Below, piece after piece: positions 55,201 to 62,837 of a stretch of DNA of 64,000 bases (position 1 is the stretch's first letter; every line of letters starts with the position of its first letter). The stretch covers positions 1 to 64,000 of IMG/VR virus record IMGVR_UViG_3300007644_000002. One strand, written 5' to 3'. This stretch comes from a virus. The position numbers and the translations under genes were made by a program. The notes beneath the pieces are model-generated. The model saw only the letters and a program-made list of their open reading frames with translations. It was not told the DNA's origin and did not search any database.

Positions 55201-57257
55201 CCAGATGCGCGAGTTACTTCGTTAGAGATTGCGGTTGCGTTAGCAACTTCTGCCGCAGTAGCACGAGTAGTTTCCGCTAGGATTGCTGATGCGTTAACAC
55301 CTTCCGCAGCAGTAGCACGAGTGATTTCTGCAGCAAGACCTGCCTGAACACTTGCGTCTCCAGATACACGTAGAGCAGTCTCAGCAAGGATGTCTGCTTC
55401 AACAGTATCCATCTCACCTTGAAGAGTTGAAACATCACCTTCTAATGCAGATGCGCGTAGAGACAATGCGTTATCAGCTGCCAAACGAGTTGCTGCTTCA
55501 GCAGAAACCTTTGTGTCAGTGTAAGTAGATGCTTGAGATTTAGCAGTTGCGATACGAGCAGTAAGAGTATTACCAACAGTACCATCAACAGATGCGTCAC
55601 CGATAAGTGCGGTGTCTTGTGCGTCTGCGTGAACGATAGCGGCAGCTTCAGCAGCGTCTGCTTTAGAAGTCGCATCTGTTTGGGCAGATACAAGAGTTGC
55701 GGCATCACCGGCAATTCGAGCAGTTGCTTCAGCAGTAATATTAGATTGTAAAGTAGTATCAGCACCTGAGCGAGTTGATGCTTCAGTTGTGATATTAGTT
55801 TGTAGTACTGAGTCCGCAGATGCGCGAACACCAGCTTCAGCATTAATTGCTACAGTGTTTGACGCGATCAACGCAGACATATCAGAGTCAGCAGATACGA
55901 ACGCAGCAACGATTTCAGTCAATGAATCAAGAGCGGCGGGATCGGTGTTAGCAATAACATTGTCCAATTTCGCTTCGATTCGACTTTCTTCACCAGTCGC
56001 ACGACTAGTCTCTGTAGAGATTGCGGAAGCATTAACGCCTTCAGCAGCAGTAGCACGAGCGATTTCTGCGTCTAGACCTGATTGAAGGTCACTATCGGCA
56101 AGAGCAAATTCACTACGAATAGCAGATTCTTGACCCTGCGCACGAGTTGTTTCAGTAGCAACTGCTGAACTAACACGATCAGTAACAGTATTACCTGAAG
56201 AACCGTCGACAGATGCGTCACCGATTAGTAGGTTGTCATTTGCTTTAGCAGATACAAGAGTTGCAGCATCACCATTAGTAATCAATGAAGTCATGTCAAC
56301 GCGGACTGAAGTGTCAGCAGCGGCACGAGCAGTGATTTCTGCTTGAAGGTTAGTAGCGTTAGCAGCTTCTGCTCCAGTCGCACGAACGATTTCCGCAGCA
56401 AGACCAGATGCGTTAACTTGTTCTGCTTGACCAGCGCGAGAAATTTCTGCGGCAAGATCAGTTTCTAGTGAACTTACATCACCTTCAGCAACAGTCAAAC
56501 GAGCGTCAAGAGCACCATCGGCAGCCAAACGAGTTGCCGCTTCACTAGTGATTGAAGACTGTAGACCAGCTTCAACGCCAGTTGCGCGAGTTACTTCACT
56601 AGCGATAGCAGTTGCGTTAGCAGTCTCAGCAGCAGTGGCGCGAGCGACTTCACCCGAGATAGCACTAGAGTTAGCAATAGTAGACGCGGTCAATACACTA
56701 TCAGCGTTTTGGAAAGCAACAACAATTTCTGCTAGAGAGTTAAGTGCGTCAGAATCAGTATTTGTTAGAATGTTATCAATACGAACTGATAAGGCAGCGT
56801 CAGCTGTCTGGTATGCGGATTCGATTGCGTTTTCGCGAACAGTTGCGCGATTTGTTTCTGTTGAAATAGCAGTTGCGTTAGCAACTTCAGCAGCGGTAGC
56901 ACGATTTGTTTCAGTTACGATTGAAGTTGCGTTAACACCTTCAGCAGCAGTAGCACGAGCAGTTTCTACAGCAACAGCAGAAGCAATATCTGCGGCAACA
57001 GCGTCTTGAGCGCGTTGCGGTGTAAAGTACTGTTTGGAACCTTCTGCCAAGTCGTCAGTATCAAAGCTTCCGAAGAATGCCGCAGTACTAATTTTCTTAA
57101 GCGAGTCAGAACCTACATCGTATAGCAGCGTAAAGCAATCTGCAGGATTGGCCATTCCGGTAAGAAGGGTTTGTCCCGTAACAGCACTTGAGTCTAGTTT
57201 GGTACTAATTATAGACCGATCTGCTAATGCTGGTGATTTAATTTGTCTAAATGACAT
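52227..57257 (-). CDS. Giant repetitive tail fibre protein
   Basis: A 1676-residue fibre, the largest gene here. The N terminus (MSFRQIKSPALADRSIISTKLDSSAVTG) looks like an attachment domain. About residues 75-1400 are coiled-coil repeats of the type R-A-T-A-A-E-G-V-N-A-(T/S)-x-I, with four L-D-x-L-x-EIVAAF modules and two EG-x-YFT modules. The C-terminal 300 residues are beta-rich, including a domain (QTISGDGAQTTFALNFA...FVGGVVQDPSVHY) shared with the proteins at 57313 and 57748. A proximal-fibre or long rod role similar to T4 gp34 is plausible. The plus-strand frames opposite this gene are shadows of its biased codons. Confidence 0.8.
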   Translation of the reverse strand: MSFRQIKSPALADRSIISTKLDSSAVTGQTLLTGMANPADCFTLLYDVGSDSLKKISTAAFFGSFDTDDLAEGSKQYFTPQRAQDAVAADIASAVAVETARATAAEGVNATSIVTETNRATAAEVANATAISTETNRATVRENAIESAYQTADAALSVRIDNILTNTDSDALNSLAEIVVAFQNADSVLTASTIANSSAISGEVARATAAETANATAIASEVTRATGVEAGLQSSITSEAATRLAADGALDARLTVAEGDVSSLETDLAAEISRAGQAEQVNASGLAAEIVRATGAEAANATNLQAEITARAAADTSVRVDMTSLITNGDAATLVSAKANDNLLIGDASVDGSSGNTVTDRVSSAVATETTRAQGQESAIRSEFALADSDLQSGLDAEIARATAAEGVNASAISTETSRATGEESRIEAKLDNVIANTDPAALDSLTEIVAAFVSADSDMSALIASNTVAINAEAGVRASADSVLQTNITTEASTRSGADTTLQSNITAEATARIAGDAATLVSAQTDATSKADAAEAAAIVHADAQDTALIGDASVDGTVGNTLTARIATAKSQASTYTDTKVSAEAATRLAADNALSLRASALEGDVSTLQGEMDTVEADILAETALRVSGDASVQAGLAAEITRATAAEGVNASAILAETTRATAAEVANATAISNEVTRASGVESGLRVDVDANTVTGAANAAAISVETTRALAAEAVNASGLAAEIARATAAEGVNATSIATEAGLRAAGDVALRTDVDANALSISGVDSDLSVEIARATAAEGVNASGLAAEIVRATGIESGLRTDVNTVTGRVDAIIGTSPETLDTLQEIVAAFEGADSDIQNIINNNSGRLTAAESDIDAVEVRATDLESRSTALEGRATTLESVQLAQGGRLTVNEGDIDGLESKVGVATLGTTATNLSAAINEIHSELDVEAGKVSTLQGEMTAVEGQVTVLEGEMNAVEAEQALQAGRLTVNEGDIDSLESKMGSGVFATTSQTAVGSSNELHGEINAIEARVDSAEADILSNAAAISAESSRALGQETAIRSEFAAADTAITSAYIAADAVVLSSASVDATTKANNAEAAAKIYADTIVGDEVVDRTNADAVLQSAIDAEVTARLSADATLSSRATVLETEMTATQSGAGLAANGNYVAPSGTNFLDTAVTLKDADSKLDAALKAEQTRALAAEGANTTSINNEIAARIAGDSDLQVSLDAEVSRALAAEGVLTSNVSINAASIVTESNSRQSADANLQSQIDFIKANTDSAALDSLTEIVAAFQAADGTLTGLVSQNQTDIATNASGLAAELTARAAQGSAIRGEFAAADTLLQTNINGKVSKSGDAMSGDLDMSGNKVGGLADGTVYADAVNKGQLDAGLAAQHISQFDTSDLLEDPNGTNLYFTNARVHAAVSVTDVSGEGNVSVTNGVFSLNTAKAFVELTDVTDSTITGKEGFVARVKTDGSGIELVDPTQLAFNNAQRQTISGDGAQTTFALNFATLEANAMVFVGGVVQDPSVHYNIDSEAQTISFNAAIPVGTQAVVIAQSTNSVGVLDPKSVGLETLADNIKVFEQGNDIVVGTSATVVSSFNSANYRTAKYIVTVANGSEFETRECLVIHNGTDAFITEYGIVYTGAALLGDTDIRVTGSTVELLYTSVSAGSVVSVSATYVDA
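53394..56760 (-). repeat. Four coding copies of the EIVAAF fibre module
   Basis: Within the 1676-residue gene, copies of about 35 codons encoding L-(D/N)-(S/T)-L-x-E-I-V-(A/V)-A-F-x-x-A-D lie near 53394-53455, 54727-54795, 55890-55950 and 56700-56762. Related copies occur in the 1142-residue gene near 49040, 49680 and 51910. Spacing between copies is irregular. Confidence 0.7.
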
Positions 57258-57312
57258 TGAGTAATCTCCATGAGGTTTTAGTTAGGATTGTGTTTAAACG
57301 TTTAATAATATA

Positions 57313-57672
57313 CTAACGAAATTTAATATAAATGTCCGTCCCTTGCGGGGGGATTTCACTGAACTGAATGACATCACCAATAGTGTCATATGTCTCAACA
57401 TGGTGTTGAAGAACATCATTCACCCAAACATCTACAAGATCCGCCCTAGAAGGAGCAGCATTTAATGTAAATATCGCGGTTTCACCGTCAGCAATAATAT
57501 GTTGTGCTTCAGGTATGATTGAGTTGTCATTGGTGGAAGAAGAAGTACCTTCGATAAGTTCGAATATCTCCGTCTCTGAGCCAGGCGATTCTTCAACTTT
57601 AGATTTTTTCTGAGATGCTAGATTAAATAAGCTCTCAGCAAATACCCTGTTAAAAGATTTTCCGTTGATCAT
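57313..57672 (-). CDS. Small fibre-associated structural protein
   Basis: A 119-residue protein. A short helical start (GKSFNRVFAESLFNLASQKK) and an acidic linker lead to a beta domain: IADGETAIFTLNAAPSRADLVDVWVNDVLQHHVETYD. This domain matches one near the C terminus of the giant fibre and one near the N terminus of the 753-residue fibre, so it may be a docking or cap element. It has its own late promoter 42 bases upstream. Confidence 0.6.
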   Translation of the reverse strand: MINGKSFNRVFAESLFNLASQKKSKVEESPGSETEIFELIEGTSSSTNDNSIIPEAQHIIADGETAIFTLNAAPSRADLVDVWVNDVLQHHVETYDTIGDVIQFSEIPPQGTDIYIKFR

Positions 57673-57713
57673 AGTGATGTGTCATCTATTTTATTAGAGT
57701 TAATATATGATGT

Positions 57714-57721
57714 TATTTATA
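57714..57721 (-). promoter_or_regulatory. T4-type late promoter (TATAAATA)
   Basis: Exact TATAAATA on the minus strand, 42 bases before the ATG at 57672. It can drive the 119-residue gene and the 1676-residue fibre gene. Confidence 0.8.
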
Positions 57722-57747
57722 ATAAATAGATTTTCTGATATGAAGTT

Positions 57748-60009
57748 CTAGTTAACTAAAGTTCCATTTATATCGTAAATATTAACTCTATAATATGAAC
57801 CATGTTGCCCGTCGAGTTGGTCTGCATCTGTCGCAGTGTCCGCATTACCTTGTAGATTACCTACAAAAGTCGCAGCTGTAACAGATGAGAAGGTTACATC
57901 ATCCGAACTGTCAATACCGAATTCACCTGTAGATGGGTTGAATGATAACCCATTAGACACAGATAATGATTGTCTTACACGTTCTTCTGTAAGGTATAAG
58001 TTATTAACGCCTTCTTCTATAACATCTGTTGTGGCGTTAGCGTCTAACTTTTGATTAATCCAGTTTTGTACTGTTCCGATAAAGTCGGAGTCGTCACCTA
58101 AGGCTGCCGATATTTCATTCAAAGTATCAAGTACTTGAGGCGCGCCATCGATAAGATTTGATATAGCAATACTAATTGCGCTGTCGGTGTATGTTACCGC
58201 AGCGGCGTCTGCCGTTATTAAGGCGGCAGATATAGCAGAGTTAGTGTAGTTCTCTAAAACCAGTTGAATGTTTGATACTGAACTGTCGGTATAAACGTTT
58301 GCTGAGTTTAGTGTTAGTAAGACTGCCGAGTCTGTATATAGTTCAGTATAATCTTTAGCTAATTGAAGATTTATAACATCTTGACTTTCTGCGTAGTCAT
58401 TTGCTGATTGTAATGTAATCGCATCATTTGAAGACGCATAAGATTTTGCTAATACTAGAGTGTCAGAGTCTTGTTCTACAGCATAAGATTTAGCAGCGAG
58501 CAATACGACCGATGCCGCAGAGTCTGCCGCAGAGTGCGCGTACAACTCGCTATAGGTCTTAGTCGCAATAGTATTATCTACTGAGATGACACCTGTCGCA
58601 GAGCTGTAGTCAATACCAGAACCCCCTGACAAGGCCTCCAGTACATTCTGTGGTATTACAGATACGGGTACTGGAAAATTAGACCGTACAGGAGATGTAC
58701 CACCAAACTGAAAATCATATGTAGTGTTAACATTACCAGTAATTTCATTACCATAGTATTTTATTACTACACGGTCAGTTGCGGTGAAATCAGTTGCTGG
58801 TAATAACGCATCTGCGTAAAACTCACCATAAGTATCTAGAGAAATTTTGCTTGTGGTTGATGAAGTAGATAATAAAGTCTCTACACCAGCAGCACTTCTT
58901 TTATATACTTCGAAATAGAATGATGCTGAACCGCCAGAGCCATCTGGATTAACTCTCACGTTACCAACAGTATGAATGTTAATAACACCAGTGTTACCTA
59001 TTAATACACCCTGTTCCGTAGCAAGTGACGCAATCAACTGATCGGCCCCAGATATGGTTCCAGTGTTGATATCTACAGCAACGGCATTAAAATCTGAGTC
59101 ACCGATAGAAGTGACCATCTTCGTGTATATACCGTCAACAGCAATAGTAGTGGTCGTTGGATATAATACAATAGAGGCGTTAAGGGCAGAAATGTCTAGT
59201 TTGGTACTATGTAGTTCATCAATCGCATCCTGAACGTTGGTAGCAATCATGTCACTATCAGGTACATAAGATACGGAGGCAGCACTTATATTCAGTGCTT
59301 CAACAAATCCAGTGTCAACCTCAGTATTGATGGTATTAATAACATCCGCTAGAGTAACAACAGATTCGCCATTAAGACGGAAGTCGCCGAATATATTTAC
59401 TCCAGCACTATCAACATCAATACGGTCACTATCGCGGTATTGGATCTTTAAATCCCCACCGTTGTAACCAAGATGTTTTAAAATCGTGTTGGTACCATTA
59501 TGATAGAACTTAGTCTCTTCATCGGTACCAACGGTAAACGAAAATCCATCGTCTAGTATGAGGTCTGCGTCAATGGACGCACCGTCTGAGTTATATGCCG
59601 CAACTTGAACTACTTGATCTACGCCAATAGGAAAGGCGAAGGTTATAGAGGAACCATCAGCTGCTGTATAGTCTATACCTTGGTGTAGTAAAACACCGTT
59701 GAGGTATACTTGAATTCTTCGGGGGGAAGCAAGGTCGTATGAAAGATAATTTCCGTAATCGTCTGCTCCGGAGAGCGTCAATAGCGTTCCGTCAGACGTG
59801 TAGATATACGTATTGAAAGTACTTACTAAGCCGGATCGTGCGTCACCACCGACTTCAATAACCTGTTCAATACCATCGTACTGTCTTTTTAAGTACAGTT
59901 TACCATCTGCGGTGTTTACTGCTAACTCACCGAGGTTCAACTGCTCTATCGTTGGGACGTTGCCTGCGACAGCACTTCGTCTTAAACGAATATCTACGTT
60001 ACGTGCCAA
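57748..60009 (-). CDS. Tail fibre protein with GELAVN-type N terminus
   Basis: A 753-residue fibre. The N terminus VDIRLRRSAVAGNVPTIEQLNLGELAVNTADGKLYLKR (5-42) is the RIRRS-GELA-N-DGKLY motif found at the start of many marine phage fibres. A beta domain follows (IQVYLNGVLLHQGIDYTAADGSSITFAFP). The middle is a coiled coil (SYAVEQDSDTLVLAKSYASS...), then LNEISAALGDDSDF and EGVNNLYLTEERV modules. The end, ADQLDGQHGSYYRVNIYDINGTLVN, closely matches the end of the 1142-residue fibre. Late promoter at 60086-60093. Confidence 0.78.
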   Translation of the reverse strand: MARNVDIRLRRSAVAGNVPTIEQLNLGELAVNTADGKLYLKRQYDGIEQVIEVGGDARSGLVSTFNTYIYTSDGTLLTLSGADDYGNYLSYDLASPRRIQVYLNGVLLHQGIDYTAADGSSITFAFPIGVDQVVQVAAYNSDGASIDADLILDDGFSFTVGTDEETKFYHNGTNTILKHLGYNGGDLKIQYRDSDRIDVDSAGVNIFGDFRLNGESVVTLADVINTINTEVDTGFVEALNISAASVSYVPDSDMIATNVQDAIDELHSTKLDISALNASIVLYPTTTTIAVDGIYTKMVTSIGDSDFNAVAVDINTGTISGADQLIASLATEQGVLIGNTGVINIHTVGNVRVNPDGSGGSASFYFEVYKRSAAGVETLLSTSSTTSKISLDTYGEFYADALLPATDFTATDRVVIKYYGNEITGNVNTTYDFQFGGTSPVRSNFPVPVSVIPQNVLEALSGGSGIDYSSATGVISVDNTIATKTYSELYAHSAADSAASVVLLAAKSYAVEQDSDTLVLAKSYASSNDAITLQSANDYAESQDVINLQLAKDYTELYTDSAVLLTLNSANVYTDSSVSNIQLVLENYTNSAISAALITADAAAVTYTDSAISIAISNLIDGAPQVLDTLNEISAALGDDSDFIGTVQNWINQKLDANATTDVIEEGVNNLYLTEERVRQSLSVSNGLSFNPSTGEFGIDSSDDVTFSSVTAATFVGNLQGNADTATDADQLDGQHGSYYRVNIYDINGTLVN

Positions 60010-60085
60010 TGTTGGCTTCCTCTTTCACTCGACCTTATATAAGGCGACTAGCTAAAACCATAAAATATATGATCTACTTAATGCT

Positions 60086-60093
60086 TATTTATA
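60086..60093 (-). promoter_or_regulatory. T4-type late promoter (TATAAATA) of the 753-residue fibre gene
   Basis: Exact TATAAATA on the minus strand, 77 bases before the ATG at 60009. It lies just before the stop of the 436-residue gene. Confidence 0.8.
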
Positions 60094-61404
60094 TCAATAA
60101 GTTCCACCGTCTAAATGCGTAATGGTTACCGCGCCTGCGTTTAACGCAAACTGGGCAGAGTCGAAAGATGCGACACCCGCATTAGAGTTTGTTGCTAATT
60201 CCGCAGCAATGATTAATTCATTGGTTTCATCGGAATATGTTAGATCAATACCTTCGCCAGCAGTTAAGAGGTTAGCAACTTTATCATCGATGAATTCACC
60301 GATCTCTACATCATTAATAGATAGTGGAGCAAGAACATTAAGTCCTTTGTCGATATCTATCTGGTCTTTGGATGCGTTGTATACTATTGATACATCAGCA
60401 CCCGCAATAAAGATACCAGCACCATCAGCTTCTGCTGGGGTGGATGCTTCATCAGCAAGAGTAAGTGTAAGGTCATTAACCGACATTACTGTCGAGTTAA
60501 TTATTGTCTGGGTACCTTGAACAACAAGGTCACCACGGATTACTAATGTACCACCGTCCGAATCTGTCGGAGCAGGGTCAATGTATAGGGTGTTGGAACT
60601 ATCAGTAGAAGATAGTGTGTTACCTGTTAGTTTTAGGTTACCAACTTCTATTGAATTGAGGTCAAGAACATTAGGTTCTAGTGAAACATTGACAGTGTTT
60701 GTTGCTGTGTCATATGCTACATTGACGTTATCAGAACCACTAAACGTTAGGTCTGAATCCAACAGAGAAATACTGTCGCCATTTACTGTTAGGTTAGTAC
60801 CAATATTTACAGTACTAGCCGCAGTAATACGACCGTCTGAATCAACAGTAAAGGTTGGGATTTCAGTCTGAGAACCGTAGTCTCCCGCAGTAACTCCAGT
60901 GGGTACCAGACTAACTGTTAACGAGTTAGCATCTGAGTCCGCAAGGGTAGTAATACCACGACCACCGGCAAAGGTGATTGCTTCGGTTGCTAGGAAAATA
61001 CTACCAGAACCACTGTCACCAGAGAATAAGAAGTTAGACCCCAACTCTTGCGCAGATAGTATCCCGTCAACGTATGCTTTGTTTGTTACATGACTGGGAT
61101 CAGTTGGGGTTCCTACCTTTAAAAAGTCTACCGCACCGTCTGAGTCGACGATGAGCGCTTTGTTAGGTAAGTTACTACCATACTGCGCAGCACCTTCACC
61201 GTGTAATAGGTTGACGTAATACGCACCACCTATGACGGTATGGTTGACCGCATCTTCGTTTGTTTCTGTGCCAGTGCCAATATATAATCGATCACCACCA
61301 TTCGCCCCATTATTTGCTAGATATGAATAGGCGAGTTCACCCTGTGCGAGGACAGATGGATTCCCCGCTACACCGGAACGTTTAATTCTTATTATTGACG
61401 CCAT
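60094..61404 (-). CDS. Tail fibre or fibre-connector protein
   Basis: A 436-residue beta-rich protein. The N terminus IIRIKRSGVAGNPSVLAQGELAYSYLANN...GGDRLYIGTGTE is the same GELA-type motif as in the 753-residue fibre. Then come HVTNKAYVDGILSAQELG, repeated Ser/Asp/Thr strands (VDSDGRITAASTVNIGTNLTVNG) and a DLVVQGTQTIINSTVMSVNDLTLTLAD block, also seen in modified form in the 1142-residue fibre (VQGTVTTVNSETISLADN). It is one base from the 91-residue gene upstream. Probably a short fibre or adaptor. Confidence 0.72.
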   Translation of the reverse strand: MASIIRIKRSGVAGNPSVLAQGELAYSYLANNGANGGDRLYIGTGTETNEDAVNHTVIGGAYYVNLLHGEGAAQYGSNLPNKALIVDSDGAVDFLKVGTPTDPSHVTNKAYVDGILSAQELGSNFLFSGDSGSGSIFLATEAITFAGGRGITTLADSDANSLTVSLVPTGVTAGDYGSQTEIPTFTVDSDGRITAASTVNIGTNLTVNGDSISLLDSDLTFSGSDNVNVAYDTATNTVNVSLEPNVLDLNSIEVGNLKLTGNTLSSTDSSNTLYIDPAPTDSDGGTLVIRGDLVVQGTQTIINSTVMSVNDLTLTLADEASTPAEADGAGIFIAGADVSIVYNASKDQIDIDKGLNVLAPLSINDVEIGEFIDDKVANLLTAGEGIDLTYSDETNELIIAAELATNSNAGVASFDSAQFALNAGAVTITHLDGGTY

Positions 61405-61680
61405 TTAGTATTGACCCCCATTGATCACTTGTTTGTCTAAAAGTTTTTGAGCGTGCCACTTTTCATCAGTGCCGTGGTACACTAGAACATCTCCATCCTC
61501 TGGATGTGGAGATTCAAAATTAATGTCAGAAAGTCCACCGATACTACTTCCAGTAGCAGTGACTCTCTGTACAGGTCTACCTAAAGTAACTCTTTTAACT
61601 TGAGTACCAGAACTAGTGGAGGCACTCGTATTAATATGAGTTGTGCCGCCATTAGATATAGAAACTTTGCGAATAGGCAT
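61405..61680 (-). CDS. Small fibre/baseplate connector protein
   Basis: A 91-residue protein. After a Ser/Thr-rich head it contains GGLSDINFESPHPEDGDVLVYHGTDEKWHAQKL, a motif typical of phage fibres and connector proteins (L-x-D-V...P-x-G-D-x-L-x-Y-x...W). It lies between two structural genes of the fibre block. Role inferred from motif and position only. Confidence 0.6.
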   Translation of the reverse strand: MPIRKVSISNGGTTHINTSASTSSGTQVKRVTLGRPVQRVTATGSSIGGLSDINFESPHPEDGDVLVYHGTDEKWHAQKLLDKQVINGGQY

Positions 61681-61686
61681 GTATGT

Positions 61687-62043
61687 TTACCTTGTTACCG
61701 AAGGAGATACTTTAATTTTCCCCTCTAAAATACGCTCTACTACGGGATATCCGTTCGCATCGATATAGGTTATTTCGACATCATACACGTACCTACCACG
61801 GGTAGATAGGGCATCAGTCTGCTCATTTGTGAGGGATAATACTAGGATACCGTCGGATGACGGGTCAGCGACCATCGCAGAGAACTCGATAGTGTCTTCG
61901 TCTTTACTGTTGAAGTTCCGCTTCATTTTGGCGGATACAGTATAAGCACTTAAATCTTTCACAGAACCATCAGCTTCAGTAAGCTCTATCTGAAAAGCAA
62001 TATCTGTGCCTTGGTCTATTGTAAAATCTTCGTAAGCTGCCAT
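61687..62043 (-). CDS. Structural beta-sandwich protein (BppU-like)
   Basis: A 118-residue protein. EDFTIDQGTDIAFQIELTEADGSVKDLSAYTVSAKMKRNF (5-44), LVLSLTNEQTDAL and GRYVYDVEITYIDANGYPVVERILEGKIKVSPSVTR follow the pattern of the N-terminal BppU/baseplate beta-sandwich that hooks receptor-binding parts to the baseplate. It opens the fibre block, directly after an exact late promoter buried in a hairpin (62052-62102). Confidence 0.65.
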   Translation of the reverse strand: MAAYEDFTIDQGTDIAFQIELTEADGSVKDLSAYTVSAKMKRNFNSKDEDTIEFSAMVADPSSDGILVLSLTNEQTDALSTRGRYVYDVEITYIDANGYPVVERILEGKIKVSPSVTR

Positions 62044-62051
62044 CCCTAAAA

Positions 62052-62102
62052 CCTCAGATTGTATTAGTAAAATTATCTAGTACTATTTATAACAATCTGA
62101 GG
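62052..62102 (-). repeat. Perfect 11-base inverted repeat enclosing a late promoter
   Basis: Arms CCTCAGATTGT (minus, from 62102) and ACAATCTGAGG (to 62052) flank 29 bases that contain the exact late promoter. The second arm is followed by TTTT, so as RNA it could act as a terminator for the transcript from upstream. It accounts for the gap 62044-62126. Confidence 0.7.
62084..62091 (-). promoter_or_regulatory. T4-type late promoter (TATAAATA) of the fibre block
   Basis: Exact TATAAATA on the minus strand, 41 bases before the ATG at 62043. It lies immediately inside the first arm of the inverted repeat 62052-62102. Confidence 0.8.
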
Positions 62103-62126
62103 CCTTAAGAATTAGCAAATCATATT

Positions 62127-62837
62127 TTATTCAGCAGACGCAATGTCTTCCAATACTAGATCACGTAGAGCATCTGAACCATCAGTAGTATCAAATACAT
62201 AAGATACTGTACAACGCCAGTCAGTATCGGCAGCAGCTGCGTGATAAAGAAGGGTTTCTGGTTCACGGTAGTGTCCGAAGTATGCGGCTTTACAAGTCCA
62301 CACGCCGGGCTTGTCTTGGCAACGAACAACTTCCTTAGTTTCAGGATGAATGTAATCAAAGTAACCAGAACCATCTCCAGAATAAGAGAAGATTAGGTTG
62401 AAGCCCGGAGCGTTAGCATTATTGTGCCAAGAGATATATCCGCCTGGCGGGTATACTGCGCACAATGCGTTATGTTTAACTGATAAGAAGTTCATCATCC
62501 TATCATTCAACTCACCTAGGTGTCTAGTGAGGTCTCTTTTAAAGATAGGGTCAGCATCACCCTCAAACATTGAGTGAGCCCGTTCGGATAACTTGAAGTT
62601 ATATCCTACTAGTTGGTCAGGGAACCCTTCATGAGCAGTCTTCTGGTCAAGAATTTCGTTCATATATGGCGCGCCGACGTAGTAACTACGCTGGCGAATA
62701 TGTTCTGCTCCATTCAAGTGGCAGTTCTTTTCAAAACCAGCCCAAGTATGAAGTTTAGCATATTCCCCAAGTATCTCCAGAAGTTCTGGATTATTAACGT
62801 CGATATGCTTTAGATATTGGTCGTTTACCTGTGTCAT
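62127..62837 (-). CDS. 2OG-Fe(II)-oxygenase-like protein, HxN type (copy 3)
   Basis: A 236-residue paralogue of the proteins at 4846-5526 and 34402-35049. The core YPPGGYISWHNNANAPGF (129-146) has His138 and Asn140 where HxD is usual; His199 in LLYHAAAADTDW and Arg208 complete the site. SGDGSGYFDYIHPETKEVV matches the loop of the other two. It is directly upstream of the fibre block, so a fibre protein is a possible substrate. It overlaps the glycosyltransferase gene upstream by four bases. Confidence 0.7.
   Translation of the reverse strand: MTQVNDQYLKHIDVNNPELLEILGEYAKLHTWAGFEKNCHLNGAEHIRQRSYYVGAPYMNEILDQKTAHEGFPDQLVGYNFKLSERAHSMFEGDADPIFKRDLTRHLGELNDRMMNFLSVKHNALCAVYPPGGYISWHNNANAPGFNLIFSYSGDGSGYFDYIHPETKEVVRCQDKPGVWTCKAAYFGHYREPETLLYHAAAADTDWRCTVSYVFDTTDGSDALRDLVLEDIASAE

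Noticed and set aside
57280-57305. Palindromic AT-rich sequence around GTTTAAACG
   Set aside because: Short, AT-rich and without a T run or conserved neighbour; not enough to call a regulatory element.
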